Shown: one piece after another, positions 16,279-24,816 of the stretch
Numbering within the stretch: the first letter of the stretch is position 1
Layout of the letters: each line of letters begins with the position of its first letter
Assembly: GCA_000381625.1 (NCBI GenBank)
Contig: KB906767.1
Span: 1,838,629-1,902,628, forward strand
Reading direction: 5' to 3'
DNA length: 64,000 bases
Source: Bryobacterales bacterium KBS 96
GTDB taxonomy: Bacteria > Acidobacteriota > Terriglobia > Bryobacterales > Bryobacteraceae
Notes under the pieces: generated by a model
Told to the model about the DNA's origin: nothing
Database searches by the model: none
What the model saw: the letters and a program-made list of their open reading frames with translations, nothing else
Program-made: the position numbers and the translations under genes

Positions 16279-17411
16279 CACCAGCCTTCCGTTAGCTTGC
16301 CGTCCTGCCAGTCCCACAATACGTAAAACAGCACTTGAATCTGCCGTCCCGTCGTGTTGGTCGTAGGAATCCGTACGCCGACATCGGCCCGAATGTGTTG
16401 CCGCTTGTTGATCGTTACCTCAAACTGCGGCACGACGTCCCAATCCGTTTTTGCGCCGGTTGCCAGATCCCGGCTTGCCACGAATTCGACCATGGGCGAC
16501 CAAAGCCGCCCAAGCCCCTTATTCTCCTGGAAATTCCGGCCAACCACCGTGTTCCAAAACAGCGATTGAGGCACGACATCGGTATGGGTTGGCAGATCGG
16601 CTCCTCCTTGAAACTGAAGAAATGTGTTACCCGGCAGGAGCTGTCCGTAAGCCGCGAATGTCTCGAATGTCGTGACGCCCGTCCCCAGTCCGCGGGACTT
16701 GTTGCCAAGCGGGAAGATGGCCTCTCCCTGTAAGCTGAAAATCGATCCGGTGCGCAGGCTGGAAAACATCTCGCGTTTCCATCCGAGCGCCGTATCGCCG
16801 ACTCCGCCGTACCATGTTCCATTCTGCGGCTGGAAGGTAAACGGCATATCGATCTCGATCTGGTTCTTCACTCCGAAACGCTGTTCGTACACAATGTGGT
16901 TCTCTACTCCCGGAGTCCCTTGCCCATTGAGCATTGTCGTCGTCACAACCTCGTCCTCCGGATATGCCTTTTCCGTTATAAGCGCGCGCGGTAGATTCAG
17001 TTCGGCGCGCGGCCACGAAGGATTACGGCAAAAACCTCGCAAGTACTGGATGACTTTGTCGATCTGTTCGTTCGTAAGCGCCTCGCCGAAGGCGGGCATT
17101 ATCTGAGAAAAACCGCGGAATTGTCCTCCGTGAACAACCACGGCCTTCCAATCCGTGTCCATCTCGGCCGTGGTCTGATCGCAGCGCGTGAAATCGGGGA
17201 ACGAATCCGGTTTCTTGAATCCTGCTGTCGACTCGGGCGTTCCTTTGCCGTCCTCGCCGTGACACGCCGCGCACGCCGCTTGATAAATTTGTTTGCCGGT
17301 ATTGAGCGGTAGCCCCGGATAATTTCCAGTCTGCGCGTACAAAGCGCCGCCCGCCGCAGCCGATAGTAAAAATGCAAGCGGGATTAAGACTGCGTGAAAT
17401 CTTTCCCTCAT
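16278..17411 (-). CDS. Cytochrome c domain fused to an outer-membrane beta-barrel-like domain
   Basis: About 377 residues from the ATG at 17411; the frame is open upstream to 17462, but the signal peptide MRERFHAVLIPLAFLL starts here. Residues 30-130 are a class I cytochrome c: CAACH at 47-51 and the Met ligand in SQIMPAFGEALTNEQ near 105. Residues about 150-377 have alternating, aromatic, Gly-rich strands (WYGGVGDTALGWKREMF, FETFAAYGQLLPGNTFLQF) and end in an aromatic residue (LTEGW). These are marks of an outer-membrane barrel, like the porin-type MetA/transporter-like families. The fusion would place a heme at the periplasmic mouth of a barrel. The barrel call is by pattern only. The stop overlaps the next start (TGATG). 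Confidence 0.72.
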   Translation of the reverse strand: MRERFHAVLIPLAFLLSAAAGGALYAQTGNYPGLPLNTGKQIYQAACAACHGEDGKGTPESTAGFKKPDSFPDFTRCDQTTAEMDTDWKAVVVHGGQFRGFSQIMPAFGEALTNEQIDKVIQYLRGFCRNPSWPRAELNLPRALITEKAYPEDEVVTTTMLNGQGTPGVENHIVYEQRFGVKNQIEIDMPFTFQPQNGTWYGGVGDTALGWKREMFSSLRTGSIFSLQGEAIFPLGNKSRGLGTGVTTFETFAAYGQLLPGNTFLQFQGGADLPTHTDVVPQSLFWNTVVGRNFQENKGLGRLWSPMVEFVASRDLATGAKTDWDVVPQFEVTINKRQHIRADVGVRIPTTNTTGRQIQVLFYVLWDWQDGKLTEGW

Positions 17412-17489
17412 TGACCCGTAAAAAGTATAAGCCACGGGCTCACGTAGTCGTTGCAAACGCAACCACCCGCCTATGACAAAATAACGCCC

Positions 17490-19040
17490 GTGACGTGTTT
17501 ACTTCGATACTCCGCTTTGGCGATGGTCTGCGCCGTGCCGCTGGCCGCGGCGATTCACCACGATGTGGTCCATCTTGACGTGAAGCACCAGGTTCTCGAT
17601 AACTTCGGAGCTTCAGACGCCTGGAGCATGCAGAAGATCGGCGCCTGGCCGGACGAAGCCAAGGAGCGCGTCGCGCAACTGCTGTTTTCGCCTGTTGCCG
17701 GCATAGGGCTTTCCTGCTGGCGATTCAATCTCGGCGCCGGGCCGGACAAGACGATCACCAATCCATGGCGCACGGCTGAAACGTTTGAGGTATCCGAAGG
17801 GAAATACGACTGGGCGCGCCAAGCCAACGAGCGCTGGTTCCTTAGGGCAGCCAGGCGCTACGGAGTGCCCTATTTCCTCGCCTTCGCGAACAGTCCGCCC
17901 GCGCGAATGACTCGAAATGGGCTGACTCACACCACAAAGAGAATGGGGACAACCAATCTGAAGCCCGGATATGAGGCGCAATATGCTCGCTATCTGGCCG
18001 ATATCCTACAGCATTTTCACAACAACCAGAACACCCGGGAGCGTATCGATTTTCAATATGTAAGCCCCGTCAACGAGCCCATCTGGGAGTGGGACGGCGC
18101 TACGCAGGAAGGAAACCGCTACAGCAACGCAGATATCAAGGCCGTCCTTACCGCGCTAGATCAGGCATTACACCACGATCATCTCGATACCGAGATCGTT
18201 GCGCCTGAAAGCGGCAGTCTACAGGCCCTCTATGAACCTGTGCCCGACATGACGAATGAGTACAAAACCACATATGGGAATTACATCGATGCGCTTCTCG
18301 GCGACGATCGCATTCGCAAAATCCTGAACGACCGGATTGCTTATCATGCGTATGGTTCGGATCGCCTTGACACTGAATTACTGCAGCGCCGGGAAGCCGT
18401 TCGCGCGAAGTTAGCTCGCTATAAGAAGGCACAGGTCTGGGAGACCGAATATTGTATTTTGGAAGGTCCGGAAGGCAAAGGCGGTCGCGGCCGCGACCTC
18501 ACTATGAACACAGCCTTGGATGTCGCGCGAGTAATGCACTACGACCTGACGGTAGCGAACGCATCGGCATGGCAATGGTGGCTAGCGATGTCGAACAGCG
18601 ATTTTAAGGATGGCTTGCTCTACACCGATTATCAGAAGAGCGGCGACGCTCCCTCCATCATCACTTCAAAACTACTTTGGACGTTCGGCAACTTCAGCAA
18701 GTTCATTCGTCCCGGCATGCAGCGCGTGGAACTTCAGGGCGAAGGTCACGACATGCGCGGATTACTTGGATCGGCGTGGCTGGACGAAGATCGATCGCGC
18801 TTGGTTGTGGTGTACCTGAACGAAGGCACGACAAATGAAACCGTCGTGATGTCGACAGAATTGAAGAAACAGCATATATACGCACCCGAGGTTTATCCCT
18901 TCATCACGTCCGATAAACCAGGCGACGACCTGAAGCAATATCCGACGGTTCAGCCGGATAGCCACGGGGTGCTGACGTATACGATCCCGGCTCGTTCCGC
19001 CGTGACCCTAGTAGGAACGCTGGCGGCGGAATCGGAATGA
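17490..19040 (+). CDS. Exported GH30-family glycoside hydrolase
   Basis: About 516 residues from a GTG at 17490, which begins a signal peptide ending near AAAIHH; a TTG at 17451 is a weaker choice. The fold is a GH30 barrel with a beta-side domain. LDNFGASDAWSMQKIGAWP is the N-terminal 'fits the substrate pocket' block. FQYVSPVNEPIWEWDG carries the acid/base Glu, and VWETEYCILEG carries the nucleophile Glu. The C-terminal beta domain ends YTIPARSAVTLVGTL, as in the family. Members act on beta-1,6-galactan, xylan or glucosylceramide; the sequence pattern leans toward the galactanase-like branch, but this is a guess. Starts close to the divergent cytochrome gene pair. Confidence 0.82.
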   Translation: MTCLLRYSALAMVCAVPLAAAIHHDVVHLDVKHQVLDNFGASDAWSMQKIGAWPDEAKERVAQLLFSPVAGIGLSCWRFNLGAGPDKTITNPWRTAETFEVSEGKYDWARQANERWFLRAARRYGVPYFLAFANSPPARMTRNGLTHTTKRMGTTNLKPGYEAQYARYLADILQHFHNNQNTRERIDFQYVSPVNEPIWEWDGATQEGNRYSNADIKAVLTALDQALHHDHLDTEIVAPESGSLQALYEPVPDMTNEYKTTYGNYIDALLGDDRIRKILNDRIAYHAYGSDRLDTELLQRREAVRAKLARYKKAQVWETEYCILEGPEGKGGRGRDLTMNTALDVARVMHYDLTVANASAWQWWLAMSNSDFKDGLLYTDYQKSGDAPSIITSKLLWTFGNFSKFIRPGMQRVELQGEGHDMRGLLGSAWLDEDRSRLVVVYLNEGTTNETVVMSTELKKQHIYAPEVYPFITSDKPGDDLKQYPTVQPDSHGVLTYTIPARSAVTLVGTLAAESE

Positions 19041-19125
19041 CCGCTTACGCTACGATCGGGCCGGGTTTACTCGGCCCCTGCACCGAATTCGTAATGTCTT
19101 GTAGGGGCGACGCACGCCTCGCTCT

Positions 19126-19725
19126 ATGAGCCGATTTCTGCTGATCCGCCACGCGACCACCACCGCGATGAAGGATATATTATACGGACGGCAGCCTGGT
19201 TTCGATCTCAGCGAAATCGGACGGGCCGAAGCTGGCGCCCTCGCAAAGGCTCTCTCGGATATTCGCCTCGACGCTCTGGTCACCAGTCCGCAAACGAGAG
19301 CGCAACAGACCGCGATGGCCATTGGTGAATCAAAAAGCATTCCTGTCCAAACTTGGGAACAATTCAATGAGGTTGATTACGGCGCTTGGACCGGAAGCCG
19401 GTTTTCGGATCTCGATCGAGATCCCGACTGGAGAACATTCAATTCGCTTCGCAGCATCAAGCGCGCTCCCGGAGGAGAATCGTTGCGCGATGTACAGTAC
19501 CGGGCCGTCACTGGAATTCAGGAGCTACAAGCTCAACTCCCATTTCAAACCGTCGCCATTGTGACGCACGCGGATGTAATTAGAGCGATTCTGACATACC
19601 TGCTTGGCATTCCCCTCGATCTGTACTTGAGGATCGACATCGATCCCGCATCCATCAGCGCATTCGAACTCGGAACCGGGATTCCAACGGTTCAGGCGAT
19701 CAACGCCAGGCGCATTCCGGTGTGA
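19126..19725 (+). CDS. Histidine phosphatase superfamily protein (phosphoglycerate-mutase-like)
   Basis: 199 residues. The family transfers phosphate through a phospho-His. Here the N-terminal motif is LIRHATTT (RHA in place of the usual RHG), followed by the Arg in TSPQTRAQQTA, the acid in FNEVDYGAWTG and the second His in VTHADVIRAIL. All four core residues are present. Members range from sugar-phosphate phosphatases to alpha-ribazole phosphatase, and no cobalamin genes are nearby, so the substrate is open. Monocistronic as far as can be seen. Confidence 0.85.
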   Translation: MSRFLLIRHATTTAMKDILYGRQPGFDLSEIGRAEAGALAKALSDIRLDALVTSPQTRAQQTAMAIGESKSIPVQTWEQFNEVDYGAWTGSRFSDLDRDPDWRTFNSLRSIKRAPGGESLRDVQYRAVTGIQELQAQLPFQTVAIVTHADVIRAILTYLLGIPLDLYLRIDIDPASISAFELGTGIPTVQAINARRIPV

Positions 19726-19825
19726 GTTGGGAGCTTCTACAAACACCTTAAGCGTGCGGCGCCGCCTCGTGAATTTTCGGGGCTAACTCGCGACGGGATA
19801 GCCGCATCATTCAGTTGGCAAATAG

Positions 19826-20653
19826 ATGGAACCGAATGTAGCACCAGGGCAGATAGCCCCTTCGGTGGCGATGCCCGGCGGCGATAAGTTTGCCGAGGCA
19901 ATCCTGGCGCAAACCGAAACGATTCTAGCCGACAAGCTTTTTGCTAAATCCCCGCAGTTACGCCGTTTTCTTCGTTTTGCAGTGGAACGGACGCTCACGG
20001 GAGAGGGCATGCGCCTGAAGGAATATACGATTGCCGTGGAAGCGCTCGGCCGGCCCGAATCCTTCGATGCCAGGCTTGACTCGATCGTCCGGGTGGAAGC
20101 GCGCCGCCTGCGAGAGAAGCTTGAAACTTACTACGAAACCAAAGGCACGACGGACCGCGTCGTCATCCGGCTAGAACCCGGCAAATACATCCCGCTGTTT
20201 CTCGATCGTATCGGCGGCTCGGCCGATACAGCCATAACGCTTCGAATCGGGCTGCTCCAATCCGCGGAAGAAGCTCTCGATCGCATATCTTCCGCGATCG
20301 AGTCGCTCGGCTATGCGGTTCGGCCGATTGCCCTCGATCGCGTTGCTTCGGACGCAGCCAACTTCGACGTCCTCATTGCGCCCATTCCGAACCAGGAACT
20401 CTCGCGAGCGGTTGTGTCGCAAGCACGCGGGCTGCTTGGGGCATTCCCCGGACTGGTGTTTGTACTATCTCCGGAATCGATGAGAGAAGTGATTGGCGAA
20501 CTCTTCAGCATCAATGCAGAGTGGATCGTACAACCCGTGCGCGCGACCGATCTCGAGGTAGCGATCAAACTCGCTCTTCATCGCCGCTTTGGGCTGCCCA
20601 ACTCGCATGGAACCGCGCTTTTTGCCGCCAGGTCCCATACTTTTCAGTGTTAG
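19826..20653 (+). CDS. Acidobacteria-type N-terminal domain fused to a pseudo-receiver domain
   Basis: 275 residues in two parts. Residues 20-125 (LFAKSPQLRRFLRFAVERTLTG, LKEYTIAVEALGR, DSIVRVEARRLREKL) match, from memory, an N-terminal domain that often precedes TolB or adenylate-cyclase modules in Acidobacteria; its role is unknown. Residues 135-265 have the alternation of a response-regulator receiver (ITLRIGLLQ, GYAVRPI, FDVLIAP, VFVLSPES, WIVQPVRATDLEVAI). They include a Pro-Val pair at the usual Lys-Pro site, but no clear phospho-acceptor Asp, since LIAP replaces the usual acidic end of strand 3. The protein would not be phosphorylated normally. It lies directly upstream of the GT4/debranching gene pair. 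Confidence 0.6.
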   Translation: MEPNVAPGQIAPSVAMPGGDKFAEAILAQTETILADKLFAKSPQLRRFLRFAVERTLTGEGMRLKEYTIAVEALGRPESFDARLDSIVRVEARRLREKLETYYETKGTTDRVVIRLEPGKYIPLFLDRIGGSADTAITLRIGLLQSAEEALDRISSAIESLGYAVRPIALDRVASDAANFDVLIAPIPNQELSRAVVSQARGLLGAFPGLVFVLSPESMREVIGELFSINAEWIVQPVRATDLEVAIKLALHRRFGLPNSHGTALFAARSHTFQC

Positions 20654-20738
20654 TCCTTCATCACGAGTGCTCTGGAAATTTACCTGGCAATTGGAGCGGG
20701 TAACTGCCACGCGGGTACGGGTGTCAAACGGACGCATT

Positions 20739-21818
20739 ATGTTCCTTCGAATCGCTCAAGTCGCGCCTTTGTACGAAAGCGTCCCACCGAAGCTTTACGG
20801 GGGAACGGAACGAGTCGTCTCTTATCTGACGGAAGAGCTTGTCAGTCAAGGCCATGATGTCACTCTATTCGCTAGCGGAGATTCGGTCACTAAATCGAGG
20901 CTGATCCCGAGCACCGATTGCGCCCTGCGGCTTAATCCGGCTTCGATCGACACATTGGCGCATCACATCTTAATGCTGGAGCAGGTATCCCGCCGCCACG
21001 ACGAATTTGATGTACTCCATTTCCATATCGACTATCTCCACTTCCCTCTTTCGCGCCGGCTTGGCCTTCCGGCCGTGACTACTTTGCATGGCCGTCTGGA
21101 TCTTCCCGATCTGGTTGCGCTATACCGGGAATTTCACGATATGCCGGTCATATCGATCTCAAATTCCCAGCGCAAGCCGCTGCCTGCCGCCAGATGGATG
21201 GCAACGGTGCCGCATGGACTTCCGCCGAAGCTATACACCTTCTCGCCAGAAGCCGGCCAATATCTCGCATTTATCGGCAGAATCTCGCCGGAGAAGCGCC
21301 TGGATCGCGCCATCGAGATTGCGCAACGAACGGGCATGCCGTTGAAGATTGCGGCAAAAGTGGATAAGGCAGATGCGGAATATTTTCGTAACTCGATTAA
21401 GCCGCTGTTGGATTCAGATCTTGTGGAGTACGTGGGCGAGATCGACGAACACGAGAAGGCTGGTTTCTTCGGGAACGCCTATGCCCTTCTTTTCCCGATC
21501 GATTGGGAGGAGCCCTTTGGTTTGGTTATGATCGAATCGCTGGCATGCGGCACACCCGTCATCGCGTTCAATCGCGGGTCGGTCCCGGAAGTGATTCAGG
21601 ATGGAGTTACTGGCTTTATCGTGAACAACATCGACGAGGCGGTTGAGGCAATCGATCGAATTCCAGAACTTAGTCGGACAGTCTGCCGCCGGATTTTCGA
21701 ATTGCGGTTCACCGCCGAACGGATGGCGCGCGAGTACGTGGATGTTTACCGAGAATTGATGTTGAACAAGAAACCAGCATTTCGACAGGAACTTGAATGG
21801 AACAGGCAAGTCATGTAG
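20739..21818 (+). CDS. GT4-type glycosyltransferase, next to debranching enzyme
   Basis: About 359 residues. The ATG at 20739 starts the conserved MFLRIAQVAPLYESVPPKLYGGTERVV, where the glycine-rich acceptor loop lies; the frame is open 150 bases upstream but that part is not family-like. The donor domain begins YLAFIGRISPEKRLDRAIEIA, and EEPFGLVMIE supplies the E-x7-E-like pair. The end of the gene overlaps the start of the debranching-enzyme gene by 22 bases. Synthesis of a glucan or glucoside that the partner trims is a reasonable inference, but the sugar donor cannot be read from sequence. Confidence 0.85.
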   Translation: MFLRIAQVAPLYESVPPKLYGGTERVVSYLTEELVSQGHDVTLFASGDSVTKSRLIPSTDCALRLNPASIDTLAHHILMLEQVSRRHDEFDVLHFHIDYLHFPLSRRLGLPAVTTLHGRLDLPDLVALYREFHDMPVISISNSQRKPLPAARWMATVPHGLPPKLYTFSPEAGQYLAFIGRISPEKRLDRAIEIAQRTGMPLKIAAKVDKADAEYFRNSIKPLLDSDLVEYVGEIDEHEKAGFFGNAYALLFPIDWEEPFGLVMIESLACGTPVIAFNRGSVPEVIQDGVTGFIVNNIDEAVEAIDRIPELSRTVCRRIFELRFTAERMAREYVDVYRELMLNKKPAFRQELEWNRQVM

Positions 21819-23959
21819 CAACCCAATATTACATAGAAACGACGGAGGCTCCGTCGAATGAGCGCACGCTGGTGCTGAAACAGGACGACTCGTTCCTGAT
21901 TACCGACGAGAGCGGCGACATCAATTCGGAGGGGAGAGCGGATGCCGGCCTTTTTCACGATGGGACGCGGTTCCTTTCTTCAATGAAGTTCTTGCTGGCG
22001 GACGGACGGCCACTGCTATTGAATTCCTCCATTCGGGCCGACAACGTCCTGATGACCGTCGATTTGACGAATCCCGACATGCGCGGCGAGGCAGATATCA
22101 AGCTTCCGCGCGGCACCCTGTACATCAGCCGCTCGAAGTTTCTGTGGAGGGGAGTCTGTTACGAGACGATCCGAATTCATAACTTTGGAATGACGACGTG
22201 TTCAATTAGCTGGGGACTGCGCTTCGACGCCGATTACGCCGATATCTTTGAAGTTCGCGGAGAAAAGCGGGACCGCCGGGGTGAACAATTAACCCCGGAA
22301 GTGCAGAGGGATGGCATTCAGCTTGGCTATATCGGTTTGGATAACCAGCTTCGGACTACGCAAATAACGTGTTCGCCACGTCCGAACAAAATCTCCGAAT
22401 TTGGATTCGATTTCACCATGGAACTCGCGTCAAAAAGCGATGCGACGTTCCGAATCGTCATCTCGTGCCAACTCGGGGCCGGCTCTCCCGTCCCTGAAAC
22501 TCAAGACGCGTATCAGCGCGCCACGCAAACCATTGCACATCGGAGAGAGCGAGAGTCGTCGATTGAAACGTCGAATCACCGGTTTGACAGTTGGGTGGAT
22601 CGGTCCGCCGCCGATCTCCAGATGATGTTGACGGAGACGCCTCACGGCCTGTATCCGTACGCAGGCGTTCCGTGGTTCAACACTCCCTTCGGCCGCGATG
22701 GCATCATCACGGCGCTAGAATGCCTTTGGCTGGCGCCGCGCATCGCTCGCGGCGTATTGACGTATCTAGCCGCAACCCAGGCCGAGAGCGTTTCGCCCGA
22801 GCAGGACGCTCAACCCGGTAAGATTCTCCACGAGACGCGCACCGGAGAGATGGCGATCCTCGGTGAGGTTCCCTTTCGGCGGTATTACGGCAGTGTCGAT
22901 TCAACGCCTCTGTTTGTGCTGCTGGCAGGCGCTTATTACAAGAGAACGGCGGATCTTGATTTCGTTCGCTCCATCTGGCCGAATATCGAGAGAGCCATCG
23001 AATGGATCGATCGGTATGGGGATATCGACGGCGATGGATTCATAGAATACGCTCGCAACTCTCCGTCGGGACTGGTGCAACAAGGGTGGAAGGATTCGCA
23101 GGATTCCATCTTTCACCGCGATGGGTCGCTGGCGGAAGGCCCGATCGCCCTCTGTGAGGTGCAGGCGTATGTCTACTCCGCCAGGCGCATGGCTTCGGAA
23201 TTAGCGCGCGCTCTAGGTCACGTTGATCGTGCAACCGCTCTCCATCAACAGGCTGAGTCGCTGCGGATGGCTTTCGATAAAGCCTTCTGGAACGAAGATA
23301 TGGGGACGTACGCGCTGGCGCTTGATGGCGACAAGCGCCAATGCAAGGTAGCGGCATCGAATGCCGGACATTGCCTGTTCGCGCCCATTGCCAATCCGGC
23401 GCGCGCCGCTGCCGTATGCGATCGCCTGATGCGGGAGGACATGTTTAACGGCTGGGGCGTCAGGACCCTTGGAGCTTGCGAGCGCCGCTATAATCCGCTC
23501 TCGTATCACAATGGCTCCGTTTGGCCGCATGACAACGCTCTAATCGCCGCCGGGTTGAGCGAATATGGGCACAAGGAAGCCGTTGCCAAAATAACGTCGG
23601 GATTATTCGAATGCGCGCTCTTTATGGAGTTACACCGGCTACCTGAACTATTCTGTGGGTTTGACAAGCGGCCTGGTAGAGGGCCGACCCTCTATCCCGT
23701 CGCCTGTTCCCCACAATCGTGGGCTGCCGCGGCCTCTTTTCTGCTCGTCGCGGCGTGTCTCGGAATCTCGATCGATGCGCCCGGCAATCGGGTTTTATTC
23801 CGAAACCCAGTCCTCCCGGAGTCGGTGAAGCGCATCACTATCAGGAATCTTCGTGTTGGGAATTCGGAACTGGACCTGTCCGTTAGACACTACAGCACAG
23901 GCACCACGGTAGGCGTTGAGCGGAGGGACGGAAACATCGAAGTCCTTTCCATCAACTGA
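21797..23959 (+). CDS. Amylo-alpha-1,6-glucosidase / glycogen-debranching-type enzyme
   Basis: 720 residues. Residues about 25-215 form the N-terminal GDE_N-type beta domain (TLVLKQDDSFLITDESGDI, GLFHDGTRFLSSMKFLLADGRPLL). Residues about 280-690 are the (alpha/alpha)6 barrel: GVPWFNTPFGRDGIITALECLWLAP, DSTPLFVLLAGAYYKRT, QGWKDSQDSIFHRDG with catalytic-type acids, and YHNGSVWPHDNALIAAGL. The family removes alpha-1,6 branches of glycogen or similar glucans, or trims other glucosides. The overlap of 22 bases with the GT4 gene implies joint expression. No glycogen synthase or phosphorylase is nearby. Cytosolic, with no signal peptide. Confidence 0.86.
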   Translation: MEQASHVATQYYIETTEAPSNERTLVLKQDDSFLITDESGDINSEGRADAGLFHDGTRFLSSMKFLLADGRPLLLNSSIRADNVLMTVDLTNPDMRGEADIKLPRGTLYISRSKFLWRGVCYETIRIHNFGMTTCSISWGLRFDADYADIFEVRGEKRDRRGEQLTPEVQRDGIQLGYIGLDNQLRTTQITCSPRPNKISEFGFDFTMELASKSDATFRIVISCQLGAGSPVPETQDAYQRATQTIAHRRERESSIETSNHRFDSWVDRSAADLQMMLTETPHGLYPYAGVPWFNTPFGRDGIITALECLWLAPRIARGVLTYLAATQAESVSPEQDAQPGKILHETRTGEMAILGEVPFRRYYGSVDSTPLFVLLAGAYYKRTADLDFVRSIWPNIERAIEWIDRYGDIDGDGFIEYARNSPSGLVQQGWKDSQDSIFHRDGSLAEGPIALCEVQAYVYSARRMASELARALGHVDRATALHQQAESLRMAFDKAFWNEDMGTYALALDGDKRQCKVAASNAGHCLFAPIANPARAAAVCDRLMREDMFNGWGVRTLGACERRYNPLSYHNGSVWPHDNALIAAGLSEYGHKEAVAKITSGLFECALFMELHRLPELFCGFDKRPGRGPTLYPVACSPQSWAAAASFLLVAACLGISIDAPGNRVLFRNPVLPESVKRITIRNLRVGNSELDLSVRHYSTGTTVGVERRDGNIEVLSIN

Positions 23960-24165
23960 ATACAACAACCGTCAGCACCTTCGAGACGCCGGAGAACTGG
24001 CCGAAATCCAAGGTGAGGCGGTCCGTCCTTTCCTCCGGTAACAAAACGAAAGAAACTGCATCTTACACTCGGTGCGCAGCTACATGCAAGTTGGGTTGCG
24101 CTAGCCAGTCTGCTCCGGTTTCATGCCGAAGCATGTCAGTGTGCTCTGAATTGTAAGGCGAGGAG

Positions 24166-24816
24166 ATGCCTCAATACTTTTCGCGGAGTGCCAATTCGTT
24201 TGCCAGGTTTACGATTTTAGGCGCGGTCTGTGTGTTGGTCGCGGTTTGCTGGCTGGGTTACCTGATCGTGCGATCGCCGTACGAAATGATGCAGAACGTT
24301 CCGCGCGAACAGCCTGTACCGTTCAGCCACGAGCATCATGTCGGCGGCTTGGGCATCGATTGCCGGTACTGCCACACCACCGTTGAGAAGTCGTCATTTG
24401 CGAATATCCCGGCGACGAAGATTTGCATGAATTGCCATTCGCAGATGTGGGCCACGAGTCCCATGCTGGAGCCGGTGCGCGAGAGTTATCGCACCGGGAA
24501 ATCGATCGAGTGGACGCGTGTGAACGATTTGCCGGAGTTCGTCTACTTCGACCACAGCATTCACGTGAATCACGGAGTCGGCTGTGCAACGTGCCATGGG
24601 CGCGTGGACAAGATGCCGCTAACGTGGCAGGCGGCGCCTTTGACGATGGAGTGGTGCCTGAACTGCCACCGCCATCCCGAGCGCTACGTGCGGCCTCGCG
24701 ACCAGGTCTTTTCGATGGACTATACGCCGCCTCCCAACCAAATCGCGCTCGGAAAACGGCTGGTTAGTGAATATCACATCCAGAGCCTCACAAGCTGCTC
24801 AACCTGTCACCGATGA
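24166..24816 (+). CDS. actA: ActA, five-heme cytochrome subunit of alternative complex III
   Basis: 216 residues with one N-terminal transmembrane anchor (about residues 15-35) and CxxCH sites near 66, 87, 140, 164 and 211 (CRYCH, CMNCH, CATCH, CLNCH, CSTCH). Alternative complex III oxidises quinol and passes electrons to cytochrome c or directly to the oxidase; ActA supplies the pentaheme chain on the periplasmic side. It is the first gene of the operon to 36820. The 206-base gap before it (23960-24165) should hold the operon promoter, though no clear -35/-10 pair could be picked. Its stop overlaps the actB start (ATGA). Confidence 0.94.
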   Translation: MPQYFSRSANSFARFTILGAVCVLVAVCWLGYLIVRSPYEMMQNVPREQPVPFSHEHHVGGLGIDCRYCHTTVEKSSFANIPATKICMNCHSQMWATSPMLEPVRESYRTGKSIEWTRVNDLPEFVYFDHSIHVNHGVGCATCHGRVDKMPLTWQAAPLTMEWCLNCHRHPERYVRPRDQVFSMDYTPPPNQIALGKRLVSEYHIQSLTSCSTCHR

